From the NCBI GenBank assembly GCA_943324055.2, contig CALPKD020000004.1, forward strand, positions 1 to 15,020: a DNA stretch of 15,020 nt, given 5' to 3'. Positions 7,557 to 14,400 of this stretch are shown here, piece by piece. The position numbers and the translations under genes were made by a program. The notes under the pieces are model-generated. The model did no database searches. It saw only the letters and a list, made by a program, of their open reading frames with translations, and was not told where the DNA came from. Numbering within the stretch: the stretch's first letter is position 1; every line of letters begins with the position of its first letter. This DNA comes from Chitinophaga pinensis. GTDB taxonomy: Bacteria > Bacteroidota > Bacteroidia > Chitinophagales > Chitinophagaceae.

Positions 7557-7570
7557 AATGAATATTTGTA

Positions 7571-7578
7571 CAAAAATA
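7571..7578 (-). promoter_or_regulatory. Bacteroidota -7 box (TATTTTTG) for lptB operon
   Basis: Read on the minus strand, 7578 to 7571 is TATTTTTG, an exact TAnnTTTG match ending 14 bases before the lptB GTG. I see no TTG or TTTG element 17-23 bases further upstream. It would drive the whole lptB-to-fabG operon. Confidence 0.4.
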
Positions 7579-7593
7579 AGGGGAAATGGAGGA

Positions 7594-7628
7594 TTTGGCT
7601 CATGAGAAACGAATATTAACTATTTTTG
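7594..7628 (+). promoter_or_regulatory. Candidate metF promoter, TTTG-N23-TATTTTTG
   Basis: TTTG at 7594-7597 and TATTTTTG at 7621-7628 match both Bacteroidota promoter elements, with a 23-base spacer that is slightly long. The leader to the metF ATG at 7660 would be about 27 bases. No riboswitch fits in the space. Confidence 0.5.
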
Positions 7629-7659
7629 CAAACTATCGTTTTAAAACAATTCGCGACAC

Positions 7660-8613
7660 ATGCATATATCAGACCATATAGCCCAAGCAAAAGACACTTT
7701 GATATCCTTTGAAGTTTTGCCTCCATTAAAAGGCAAAACCATCACTTCTCTTTATGAGCATATGGATCCCTTGATGGAATTTAAGCCTTCATGGATTAAC
7801 GTGACCTATCACCGAAGTGAAACGATGTTCAAGAAAAAGCTGGACGGTACTTTTGAGAAAGTGGATGTACGCAAGCGTCCAGGCACGGTGGGTATTTGTG
7901 CGGCCATCATGAATCACTACAATATTGATGCGGTTCCACATATTATCTGCGGAGGTTTTACAAAACGTGAAACGGAAGATGCATTGATTGACTTGCAATT
8001 TTTAGGAATTGATAATGCATTGGTATTACGCGGAGATGCTGCAAAAAACGAATCAAGTTTTGAAGCAGAAGTAGGCGGTAATAAATATGCAATTGATTTA
8101 TTACAACAAATAGAACAATTAAACAGAGGGATTTATTTAGATAAAGATATTTTGAACGGCGGCAAGACCGATTTTTGTATGGGCGTTGCTGGTTATCCTG
8201 AGAAACATTTTGAAGCGCCAAATTTTGAAATCGATTTATTGAAAACAAAAGAGAAGGTGGATGCGGGTGCTGCATATATAATGACACAAATGTTTTTTGA
8301 CAACAACAAATATTTCGAGTACGTAAAAGCTTGTCGTGCAATTGGAATCAATGTTCCAATCATACCAGGCCTAAAGCCACTTACTAATAAAAAACAATTG
8401 ACTGTTTTGCCAAGAATGTTTCATGTAGATATTCCTACGGATTTGTCTAATGCGATTAACAAATGTAAAACAGATGCCGATAGCGAGCAAGTAGGTAGAG
8501 ATTGGCTGATCCAACAAAGCAAGGAGCTGAAAGCAGCTGGCGTGCCGGTTTTACACTACTATACTTTAGGAAAGCCTAAAGTAATTAAGGAAGTAGTAGA
8601 GGCGATATCCTAG
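7660..8613 (+). CDS. metF: 5,10-methylenetetrahydrofolate reductase MetF
   Basis: MetF reduces 5,10-methylenetetrahydrofolate to 5-methyltetrahydrofolate with an FAD cofactor, supplying methyl groups for methionine synthesis. The 317-residue TIM-barrel protein shows SFEVLPP at 16-22 with Glu18 in the position of the catalytic acid of E. coli MetF (Glu28), NVTYHRS (47-53), PHIICGGFTK (93-102), and the flavin-loop motif LVLRGD (121-126) with Asp126 corresponding to Asp120. FCMGVAGYPEKH (near 172-183), AAYIMTQMFFD (near 209-219) and PIIPGLKPL are the usual late motifs. It is about twenty residues longer than the E. coli enzyme, mostly through an insertion at 56-75 that includes a lysine-rich stretch. 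It is a single-gene unit with its own promoter and terminator. No methionine synthase gene or SAM riboswitch is adjacent. Confidence 0.95.
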   Translation: MHISDHIAQAKDTLISFEVLPPLKGKTITSLYEHMDPLMEFKPSWINVTYHRSETMFKKKLDGTFEKVDVRKRPGTVGICAAIMNHYNIDAVPHIICGGFTKRETEDALIDLQFLGIDNALVLRGDAAKNESSFEAEVGGNKYAIDLLQQIEQLNRGIYLDKDILNGGKTDFCMGVAGYPEKHFEAPNFEIDLLKTKEKVDAGAAYIMTQMFFDNNKYFEYVKACRAIGINVPIIPGLKPLTNKKQLTVLPRMFHVDIPTDLSNAINKCKTDADSEQVGRDWLIQQSKELKAAGVPVLHYYTLGKPKVIKEVVEAIS

Positions 8614-8637
8614 CATCAATCATAACGAATCAAGTAT

Positions 8638-8667
8638 AAGGGGAGTAATTATTTACTCCCTTTTTTA
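8638..8667 (+). terminator. metF terminator overlapping the 3' end of the convergent gene
   Basis: GGGAGTAA (8641-8648) pairs perfectly with TTACTCCC (8653-8660) around the loop TTAT; the stem extends by AAG/TTT (one G-U pair) into a run of six T at 8661-8666. It lies 24 bases past the metF stop. The right arm and T run are also the last coding triplets of the convergent thioredoxin-like gene, and its stop codon is in the loop. On the minus strand there is no U tract after the stem, so it works for metF only. Confidence 0.85.
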
Positions 8668-10115
8668 TTGGTCGTCATTAAAAAGTCGTTGAATTGTTCG
8701 ATCGTTAAATTTTTAGCAATAATTTTTTTGTTGCTGTCAAGTAAATAAAAAGTAGGCGTTTTAAATACATCATATAACTGATGAATGGTGGTTGGTTTGC
8801 CAGCTTGTATCTCCTTGTTTAAATCTTCGTCAGTTTGATAGGCGTGTTTCCAATTGTCTAGGTGGTGTTCCTTGATAAAAGTTTTCCAAGCTGGAATTTC
8901 TTTTGCATTAATATTCACCGAAAGCACGGTAACATTTAAATCCTTCCACGCGGCTTTGTAAAAAGAATCTACCCTTGGGATTTCTACTTTACAATGTCCA
9001 CAAGTAGGATCCCAAAAAGCGATGAATGTATAAGGTGATTTGATATCATAAAGGGATATCTTTTTTTCTTGCAAGTCGTTCAAAACCAGTTGGGGTGCAG
9101 CTAAGCCCAATTGGTTGGCCATCATACTATAAGCGCGTTCCTTGATTGATTTTTTAGACGCTTCGTTTAATAAGCTAGTATCCCCCTTAGCAAAAAAGTT
9201 TTGATAAATGTGTAGGAACACCTTATCCTGTCCCATAAACTCGGGGCTAATATATTTATTGGTAAACTTGAATAGCAAGAATGGATAAATTTCCTTTCCA
9301 GTTTTAGCAACCGTTAACATATACTGTACTTCCTCAATAATAGAATCGGGTTCGCGAGACACATAGTTCTTGAAATACTCGTCAAGCTTGTCTTCAAAAA
9401 AAGGAGTGCGAATTAATCGGTTGTCATTAAATACCACATTGTCCCAAAAATGATTCTTAACATAATAAAAAGGGTATAGGGAATCCTTATTACCATTGAC
9501 GATTGGCGCTTCTGGTACTTCTGGCCTTTGCATTACATTTAATAAATAACTCATCATAGAATTTGGATTGGATTCCATGAATGATTTTCTTTTATCTTTT
9601 ATCTCTTTATCCTTTTGAATATAGGCTGCCTTAAAACTATTAGAGTCGATGGTGTTTTTTGCATTTTTAAAATTTAACTCAATACCGCTCAGTTGTGTGC
9701 CTAATTCATTAATCGATTTTGAATAGGACTTAAATAGTTCGTTTTCTTTGGAGCCGGTAATTTCAACATTATTCAATGCAAGTGTATCAGCAGTAATTTT
9801 AAAATGCTGCGCGTCGTCTATAATAAAGTCGAATAAAATAGCATACTTAGGAGACACAATAAAGTAGATACCCGGTGTCAACTTTTGTTTGCCTATAAAT
9901 ACGCCCTCACTTTTTTCATTCAATACACAAGAATCGGCAATGACCTTGCTTTTACCATAATTGCTTCCAATATATACTTTGGTATTTTGATAGGGCTTTA
10001 GGGTTATTTGAATTGCATGACCTGTATTCACCTGGTTGATTGTTCCGGTTGGTTTTTTTGTTTGAGCTAGACAAACTAAGGGTGCTAAAAGAAGGGACAA
10101 AAAGATACTTTTCAT
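8649..10115 (-). CDS. Exported TlpA-like thioredoxin-fold protein
   Basis: This 488-residue protein begins with a type I signal sequence (hydrophobic 4-17, likely cleavage near LAQ at 16-18), so it acts in the periplasm. The N-terminal part (about 25-120) is a beta-rich domain resembling DUF4369, and the middle (about 120-340) is helical and charged, similar to the DUF5106 region of Bacteroidota thioredoxin-like proteins. The C-terminal part from 338 is a TlpA-type thioredoxin fold: FIAFWDPTCGHCKVEIP (364-380) with the redox pair Cys372 and Cys375, and KTPTFYLLD (452-460) with the cis-proline at 454. The extra CGHC dipeptide is protein-disulfide-isomerase-like rather than CGPC. It probably reduces or rearranges disulfides in envelope proteins; clients unknown. 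It is a monocistronic gene, divergent from rlmD. The minus-strand sequence 10156-10149 (TATTTTTA) is a one-mismatch promoter box. Domain names for the first two regions are from memory. Confidence 0.85.
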   Translation of the reverse strand: MKSIFLSLLLAPLVCLAQTKKPTGTINQVNTGHAIQITLKPYQNTKVYIGSNYGKSKVIADSCVLNEKSEGVFIGKQKLTPGIYFIVSPKYAILFDFIIDDAQHFKITADTLALNNVEITGSKENELFKSYSKSINELGTQLSGIELNFKNAKNTIDSNSFKAAYIQKDKEIKDKRKSFMESNPNSMMSYLLNVMQRPEVPEAPIVNGNKDSLYPFYYVKNHFWDNVVFNDNRLIRTPFFEDKLDEYFKNYVSREPDSIIEEVQYMLTVAKTGKEIYPFLLFKFTNKYISPEFMGQDKVFLHIYQNFFAKGDTSLLNEASKKSIKERAYSMMANQLGLAAPQLVLNDLQEKKISLYDIKSPYTFIAFWDPTCGHCKVEIPRVDSFYKAAWKDLNVTVLSVNINAKEIPAWKTFIKEHHLDNWKHAYQTDEDLNKEIQAGKPTTIHQLYDVFKTPTFYLLDSNKKIIAKNLTIEQFNDFLMTTNKKGSK

Positions 10116-10218
10116 TCGAATTATTTTTTTTAGGTGCTTTAGACCCTGTAAAAATATAATCTTTACCGCACATGTGAATTTATGGGGGTGATTTACTTTA
10201 AATATAATGGCGGCTTAG

Positions 10219-10226
10219 TACCTTTG
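10219..10226 (+). promoter_or_regulatory. Bacteroidota -7 box (TACCTTTG) for rlmD operon
   Basis: TACCTTTG matches TAnnTTTG exactly, but ends only five bases before the rlmD start codon GTG at 10232, so transcription would begin almost at the start codon. TTTA at 10192-10195 (23-base spacer) or 10197-10200 (18-base spacer) could be a weak -33 element. Confidence 0.45.
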
Positions 10227-10231
10227 TTGCA

Positions 10232-11665
10232 GTGAGAAAAAATAAGCCAGCCCCCATTTTAGAGAAAGTCCTAATCGAAGATTATGCAGCCGAAGGTAAA
10301 TCCTTGGCGCGCGTGGACGGAAAAGTCGTGTTTGTTGAAGGAGCCGTTCCGGGAGATGTAGTAGACGTGCAACTGCAAAAAAACAAGGCAGACTGGGCCG
10401 AGGGCTTTGTAAAGCATTTTCATAGCTATTCCGAAATAAGGGTAAAGCCCTTTTGTAGTCACTTTGGAGTATGTGGTGGTTGTCAGTGGCAAATGTTGCC
10501 TTATGACCAACAACTCATTTACAAACACAAGCAGGTGGTAGATAACCTAACACGTATTGCAAAAATTGCATTGCCCCCTATCCCCCCTATTATTGGAGCC
10601 GTAGATACGCAAGGGTATCGAAATAAGGTAGAATATACTTTTGCCACTGAGAAATTTATCCCCTTTGAGCAGTTTAAGGCAATGAAGGCAGCAGGGGAAG
10701 AGCCTAAAAAAACTCCAGGTGCGGGAGGTTTTCATGCCCGTGGTTTTTTTGAAAAAGTGGTGGAAATTGACACTTGTTATTTACAAGCTGAACCTACCAA
10801 CGAAATTCGTAAAACGGTTGTCAATTTTGCAATCGAAAACGAAATGCCATTTTATAATATTAAACAACATCAGGGTTGGTTGCGCAATATGTTTGTGCGC
10901 AATACCACTAAGGGAGAGTGGATGGTTAATTTAGTTTTGGGATATGATGGAGGAGAAAAAAGAGAAGCAGTATTAAATTTATTATTAGAAAAGTTCCCAC
11001 AGATCACGACATTGCTTTATACGATTAATGGCAAGCGCAATGACAGTATGCAGGATTTGGAACCGCAGGTATTTTTTGGCAATGGCTATATTACAGAGAT
11101 GTTGGAAAACTTTGCATTTAAAATAAGTCCAAAATCGTTCTTTCAAACCAATTCTAAGCAGGCCGAAAAATTATATCAAGTCACCCGAGAGTTTGCAGCT
11201 TTAACGGGTAAGGAAGTGGTGTACGATTTATATTGTGGTACAGGAAGCATTGGCATTTTTTGTAGCAAGGACGCAAAAAAAATTATCGGAGTTGAAATGG
11301 TTGCTGAAGCAATCGAAGACGCAAAGGAAAATGCACGTATGAATAATTTAACAGACACTGCGTTTTTTGCAGGGGATGTTATTGATATTTGTGATGATTT
11401 GTTTTTTGAAACACATGGCAAGCCCGATGTGATTATAACAGATCCACCACGCGCTGGGATGCATGAAAAATTAGTACATAAATTATTGGCAATGGAGGCC
11501 GAAACAATTGTGTATGTAAGTTGTAATCCTGCCACACAGGCAAGGGACCTTTCCTTGTTAGCCGAAAAGTACACCGTGACTAGGATACAGCCGGTTGACA
11601 TGTTCCCGCATACTTTACATATTGAAAACGTAGTTCAATTAAAAAGAACTTCAACGATAAAATAA
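10232..11665 (+). CDS. rlmD: 23S rRNA (uracil-C5)-methyltransferase, RlmD/RumA family
   Basis: Enzymes of this family transfer a methyl group from SAM to C5 of a uridine in 23S rRNA (U1939 for RlmD, U747 for RlmC); the sequence cannot fully separate the two, RlmD being the usual Bacteroidota assignment. The 477 residues comprise an N-terminal TRAM domain (about 10-65, IEDYAAEGKSLARVDGK), an iron-sulfur site formed by Cys75, Cys81, Cys84 (CGGC) and Cys182, and a SAM-binding methyltransferase domain. The latter has VYDLYCGTGSIGIF (330-343), TDPPRAGM (403-410), the nucleophile Cys431 in SCNPAT (430-435) and the general base Glu465 in HIENVVQL. All catalytic residues are intact. The start is a GTG at 10232: an in-frame stop at 10205 and the lack of other start codons leave no alternative upstream, and starting later would cut the TRAM domain. 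It leads an operon with the two rhomboid genes. Confidence 0.93.
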   Translation: MRKNKPAPILEKVLIEDYAAEGKSLARVDGKVVFVEGAVPGDVVDVQLQKNKADWAEGFVKHFHSYSEIRVKPFCSHFGVCGGCQWQMLPYDQQLIYKHKQVVDNLTRIAKIALPPIPPIIGAVDTQGYRNKVEYTFATEKFIPFEQFKAMKAAGEEPKKTPGAGGFHARGFFEKVVEIDTCYLQAEPTNEIRKTVVNFAIENEMPFYNIKQHQGWLRNMFVRNTTKGEWMVNLVLGYDGGEKREAVLNLLLEKFPQITTLLYTINGKRNDSMQDLEPQVFFGNGYITEMLENFAFKISPKSFFQTNSKQAEKLYQVTREFAALTGKEVVYDLYCGTGSIGIFCSKDAKKIIGVEMVAEAIEDAKENARMNNLTDTAFFAGDVIDICDDLFFETHGKPDVIITDPPRAGMHEKLVHKLLAMEAETIVYVSCNPATQARDLSLLAEKYTVTRIQPVDMFPHTLHIENVVQLKRTSTIK

Positions 11666-11672
11666 AATTCCC

Positions 11673-12506
11673 ATGACACAATTTAGGCCAACTAGCTTTC
11701 AGGTACTACCAACGGTTGTAAAAAACCTATTGATCATAAACGGATTGGTGTTCTTGGCGCAAAACACATTGGTTGGCCCAATGGGGTTTTTCTCATTCGA
11801 AGATTATTTTGCATTACACGCATTGCAAAGTAGTTTATTTAAGCCTTGGCAATTAATCACACATATGTTTTTGCACGGGTCCTTTGGACATATACTTGGA
11901 AACATGCTGGCGTTGTGGATGTTTGGATCAGTATTAGAAAATGTTTGGGGTCCAAAGCGGTTTTTATTATTTTATGCAATATGCGGCATGGGTGCGGCGG
12001 TCCTTCACTTGGGGATTTTGTCTTACGAATTAATTCCATTAGTGAATGATTACAATCAACTCCTAAGTGTAAGCAAAATTGATGGTGCTGCTTTTAACGA
12101 TGCGCTAGTTGTGTATACAAGAGCACATCATATACCACTTGGCACTATTTTAAATGACAACAATGTTACGCTCGGCACCCCTGGCTTATCCCGCGAGTTA
12201 ATGAATTTGGTAACAAGTTATTATAGCAAAACAATCAACACGGCAACCCTTGGAGCAAGTGGTGCAGTGTTTGGTATACTAATTGCCTTTGTATATTTAT
12301 TTCCGAATACCTATATCTACATATACTTTTTCTTTCCCATCAAGGCAAAGTGGCTGGGTATTTTATATTTTTCTTATGAGTTATTTTTTGCGCTTAAAAA
12401 TTCAGCGGGAGATGATGTTGCAAGATGGGCACATGTAGGCGGAGCCATTGTAGGATTTGTGCTGGTCTATTTTTGGAAGAAGGGAGCAAGAAGACATGAT
12501 TATTAA
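11673..12506 (+). CDS. Rhomboid family intramembrane serine protease
   Basis: Rhomboids cleave transmembrane substrates within the membrane using a Ser-His dyad. This 277-residue protein has the full set: HMFLHGSFGHILGNML (64-79), in which His73 and Asn77 correspond to His150 and Asn154 of E. coli GlpG, the nucleophile Ser196 in LGASGAVFG (193-201), and His254 in RWAHVGGA (251-258). Six hydrophobic segments can be counted, near 18-34, 74-92, 97-118, 196-212, 214-240 and 255-270. Asn77 to Ser196 is 119 residues, against 47 in GlpG, because about 70 residues (113-190) are inserted just before the active serine. It starts seven bases after the rlmD stop without a Shine-Dalgarno. The next gene encodes a rhomboid-like protein lacking both dyad residues. 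Substrates are unknown. Confidence 0.95.
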   Translation: MTQFRPTSFQVLPTVVKNLLIINGLVFLAQNTLVGPMGFFSFEDYFALHALQSSLFKPWQLITHMFLHGSFGHILGNMLALWMFGSVLENVWGPKRFLLFYAICGMGAAVLHLGILSYELIPLVNDYNQLLSVSKIDGAAFNDALVVYTRAHHIPLGTILNDNNVTLGTPGLSRELMNLVTSYYSKTINTATLGASGAVFGILIAFVYLFPNTYIYIYFFFPIKAKWLGILYFSYELFFALKNSAGDDVARWAHVGGAIVGFVLVYFWKKGARRHDY

Positions 12507-12531
12507 GTCGACGTTATTTTACGTTCCGACT
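12506..12531. repeat. Intercistronic inverted repeat between the two rhomboid genes
   Basis: AGTCG-ACGT (12506-12514) pairs with ACGT-CGACT (12521-12524 and 12527-12531) around the loop TATTTT, with a two-base bulge TC at 12525-12526. It sits at the stop codon of the first rhomboid and 20 bases before the ATG of the second. No T run follows, so it is not a typical terminator; it may stabilise or process the mRNA, or be incidental. Confidence 0.5.
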
Positions 12532-12551
12532 CATTGCTATTAAATTTTAAA

Positions 12552-13244
12552 ATGGAAAATAATTCAGGGACCCAAAAGCCATTACTTGGCGCAGACAATA
12601 ACGCGTTAATTGCACTCGTGTCTATTAATGTGATGGTGGCAATTTTATTGGGCTTTCTTAGGGTGGTTTATTATTTAGAGGGTTTTAGCATTGCTGAATA
12701 CCAAACCGAAATATTTCAGATAATGACCTTGATTCCCCAAAAAATTGCAAGTCATCCTTGGAGCTTGCTTACATTTAGTTGGGTGCACGAAGGATTTTGG
12801 ATTTTATTTACCAATATGATCTGGCTTACTGCTTTTTGTAATGTGTTACAAAACATGGGTGCCAATAAACATTTGTTCCCTATCTACTTTTATAGTGGCT
12901 TACTAGCGGGGGTGGTATACTTATGTATTGGTACAGAAGCGCCATTCTTGGGCGCGCACATAGGGGTCATTGCGCTTGCAGTTGCCGCGACCACGATGTC
13001 TCCTAATTTTAAATTGTTCGGTAATTTAATAAAGGGGTTACCTATTTGGACATTAACCGGATTCTATCTTATTTTCACAGGGCTTTCTTTAATCGAACAA
13101 CCTTGGCAACAAAATGTGGCACTGCTTGTTGGAGGTGCAAGTGGAATAGGGTATATGATGTTGTTAAAAAAAGGAGTCGATTTAGGGAAGTGGATGCATC
13201 AGCTTATACATTTGTTAAATAACAGTTTAAGACCAAAAGCATAA
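12552..13244 (+). CDS. Rhomboid-like pseudoprotease (catalytic dyad lost)
   Basis: This 230-residue membrane protein has the rhomboid layout but not the active site. WSLLTFSWVHEGFWILFTNMI (70-90) aligns with the HGSFGHILGNML segment of the upstream rhomboid: His79 and Asn88 are kept, but the GlpG His150 equivalent is Ile84. FLGAHIGVIAL (132-142) aligns with LGASGAVFG, putting His136 where the nucleophile should be, and LLVGGASG (191-198) aligns with AHVGGAIV, with Leu192 in place of the catalytic His. Asn88 to His136 is 48 residues, the normal spacing in GlpG. The family is therefore clear while protease activity is not expected; a chaperone-like or regulatory role, as for iRhoms and derlins, is inference. 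An in-frame TTG at 12534 would add six residues; the ATG at 12552 is preferred. Its stop overlaps the next start in TAATG (13242-13246), implying translational coupling. Confidence 0.85.
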   Translation: MENNSGTQKPLLGADNNALIALVSINVMVAILLGFLRVVYYLEGFSIAEYQTEIFQIMTLIPQKIASHPWSLLTFSWVHEGFWILFTNMIWLTAFCNVLQNMGANKHLFPIYFYSGLLAGVVYLCIGTEAPFLGAHIGVIALAVAATTMSPNFKLFGNLIKGLPIWTLTGFYLIFTGLSLIEQPWQQNVALLVGGASGIGYMMLLKKGVDLGKWMHQLIHLLNNSLRPKA

Positions 13245-14356
13245 TGGCAAAAAAATCACGTTTAAGAATATGGGGCAAAAAAGTTTTGCTTATTATTAAT
13301 ATACTTGCGTGCGTTTTGTTTTTATATCCCTTGTTTTTTTCACCATTACCCTTTGTTTGGATCAATGGTTTTATTGGAATCATTACCCCTTATTTAGTAG
13401 TGAGCCAAGTACTGTTTTTAATTTTCTGGCTCATTGCAAAGCCTTTGCTATCCATACTTTCATTGATTAGCTTGTTGTTGGGTTGGCAAACCTTAATGGT
13501 ATTAGCTGCTTGGCATCCAGGCACCCCATTTACACAAAAAAAGAAAGAAAACATTTTGCGTATTGTGAGCTGGAATGTAAAAGGATTTAATGGCGTTTCA
13601 CCCACTGCGAATTTAAAATTGCGTACACAGGATATGGCGTATTCAATTACCAAGTGGAATCCTGATATCATTTGTATGCAAGAATACAATACCAATGAGC
13701 TCCCCAATGATATCGCTAATCATGCAAGTTATTTTGTAAAGGACTATCCGTATTCTTTTTTTTCAAAGGATTATCATAGCCCCCAAAGCGATTATTTTTT
13801 AGGATGTATTATTTATTCAAAGTATAAGATTTTACATGCCGAGCGTATTGCTTATACCAACGAAGAGAGTTTTATTTATGCAACCATTTTAAAAGGGGAT
13901 GATACTATTCGGATTTATACCACGCATCTAGCCTCCTATAGGTTAAAGCATGACGACTTTGAGGCGATTGACAATACGGCCCCAGCCAATAAGTCTGAGG
14001 TAAAGGCAAAGTGGACGGTGATAAGAAAAATGAAACACGCGTTTGTAGAACGAGCAGTTCAGGCGCAATTGGTACGCCAACATATTTCAGCGAGTCCTTA
14101 TCCGACCATTATTACAGGTGATTTTAATGATGTCCCTAGTTCCTATACCTATAAAACAATCAAAGGCAACTGGCAGGATGCTTTTTTGGCGAAGGGCTTT
14201 GGGATTGGTGCTACTTTTTCTGATTTATCGCCAACGCTCCGAATTGATTATATCCTGGCGAATGCGGATTGGGAATTGAGAGGTTGGGAATCGGTAGACG
14301 AAAACCTAAGCGATCATCACATGATCCTAGCAGACTTGCTTTTGAAGAAGAATTAA
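13244..14356 (+). CDS. Membrane-anchored endonuclease/exonuclease/phosphatase family protein
   Basis: This 370-residue protein joins a hydrophobic N-terminal region to an EEP-type phosphoesterase domain. Residues 12-90 contain about three membrane helices (near 13-34, 38-62 and 64-88). The EEP domain begins at 104 with RIVSWNVKGFNG (metal-site Asn111), then IICMQEYN with Glu147, YTTHLASY with His228, TGDFNDVPS with Asp293 and Asn295, RIDYILAN near 333-340, and SDHH with Asp357 and His358. All metal and catalytic residues are there, so it should be an active Mg-dependent phosphodiesterase or phosphatase, acting on nucleic acid, a phospholipid head group or a sugar phosphate; the family does not tell which. 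Since the helix count looks odd, the domain may face the periplasm, but this is inference. It is fused by a one-base start/stop overlap to the inactive rhomboid gene and ends the rlmD operon. Confidence 0.9.
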   Translation: MAKKSRLRIWGKKVLLIINILACVLFLYPLFFSPLPFVWINGFIGIITPYLVVSQVLFLIFWLIAKPLLSILSLISLLLGWQTLMVLAAWHPGTPFTQKKKENILRIVSWNVKGFNGVSPTANLKLRTQDMAYSITKWNPDIICMQEYNTNELPNDIANHASYFVKDYPYSFFSKDYHSPQSDYFLGCIIYSKYKILHAERIAYTNEESFIYATILKGDDTIRIYTTHLASYRLKHDDFEAIDNTAPANKSEVKAKWTVIRKMKHAFVERAVQAQLVRQHISASPYPTIITGDFNDVPSSYTYKTIKGNWQDAFLAKGFGIGATFSDLSPTLRIDYILANADWELRGWESVDENLSDHHMILADLLLKKN

Positions 14357-14365
14357 GCCTCCGTT

Positions 14366-14377
14366 TTTTGCGCAAAA
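14366..14377. promoter_or_regulatory. 12-bp perfect palindrome upstream of cysS
   Basis: TTTTGCGCAAAA is perfectly symmetric and lies five bases upstream of the cysS promoter box, centred about 25 bases before the expected transcription start. It could be an operator, or chance in an AT-rich gap. Confidence 0.3.
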
Positions 14378-14382
14378 TAAAA

Positions 14383-14390
14383 TATCTTTG
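14383..14390 (+). promoter_or_regulatory. Bacteroidota -7 box (TATCTTTG) for cysS
   Basis: TATCTTTG is the same sequence as the adk box and fits TAnnTTTG exactly. It ends ten bases before the cysS ATG, implying a leader of only a few bases. No -33 element is seen at 17-23 bases upstream. Confidence 0.45.
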
Positions 14391-14400
14391 AAGCTACATT

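Noticed and set aside
7958..8341. 127-codon open frame antisense to metF.
   Set aside because: Shadow of the metF coding frame with improbable composition and no start signal.
10169..10176. CACATGTG palindrome in the gap between the thioredoxin-like gene and rlmD.
   Set aside because: Only 8 bp, not extended by flanking symmetry, and not placed in a convincing position relative to either promoter box.
11176..11601. 141-codon open frame antisense to rlmD.
   Set aside because: It lies wholly opposite a well-supported gene with intact motifs, shows no recognisable domain and has no promoter box.
13756..13763. Run of eight T inside the EEP gene, considered as a phase-variable tract.
   Set aside because: A single run of eight in AT-rich DNA within an intact frame (Phe-Phe codons) is not enough; no surface or restriction gene is involved.
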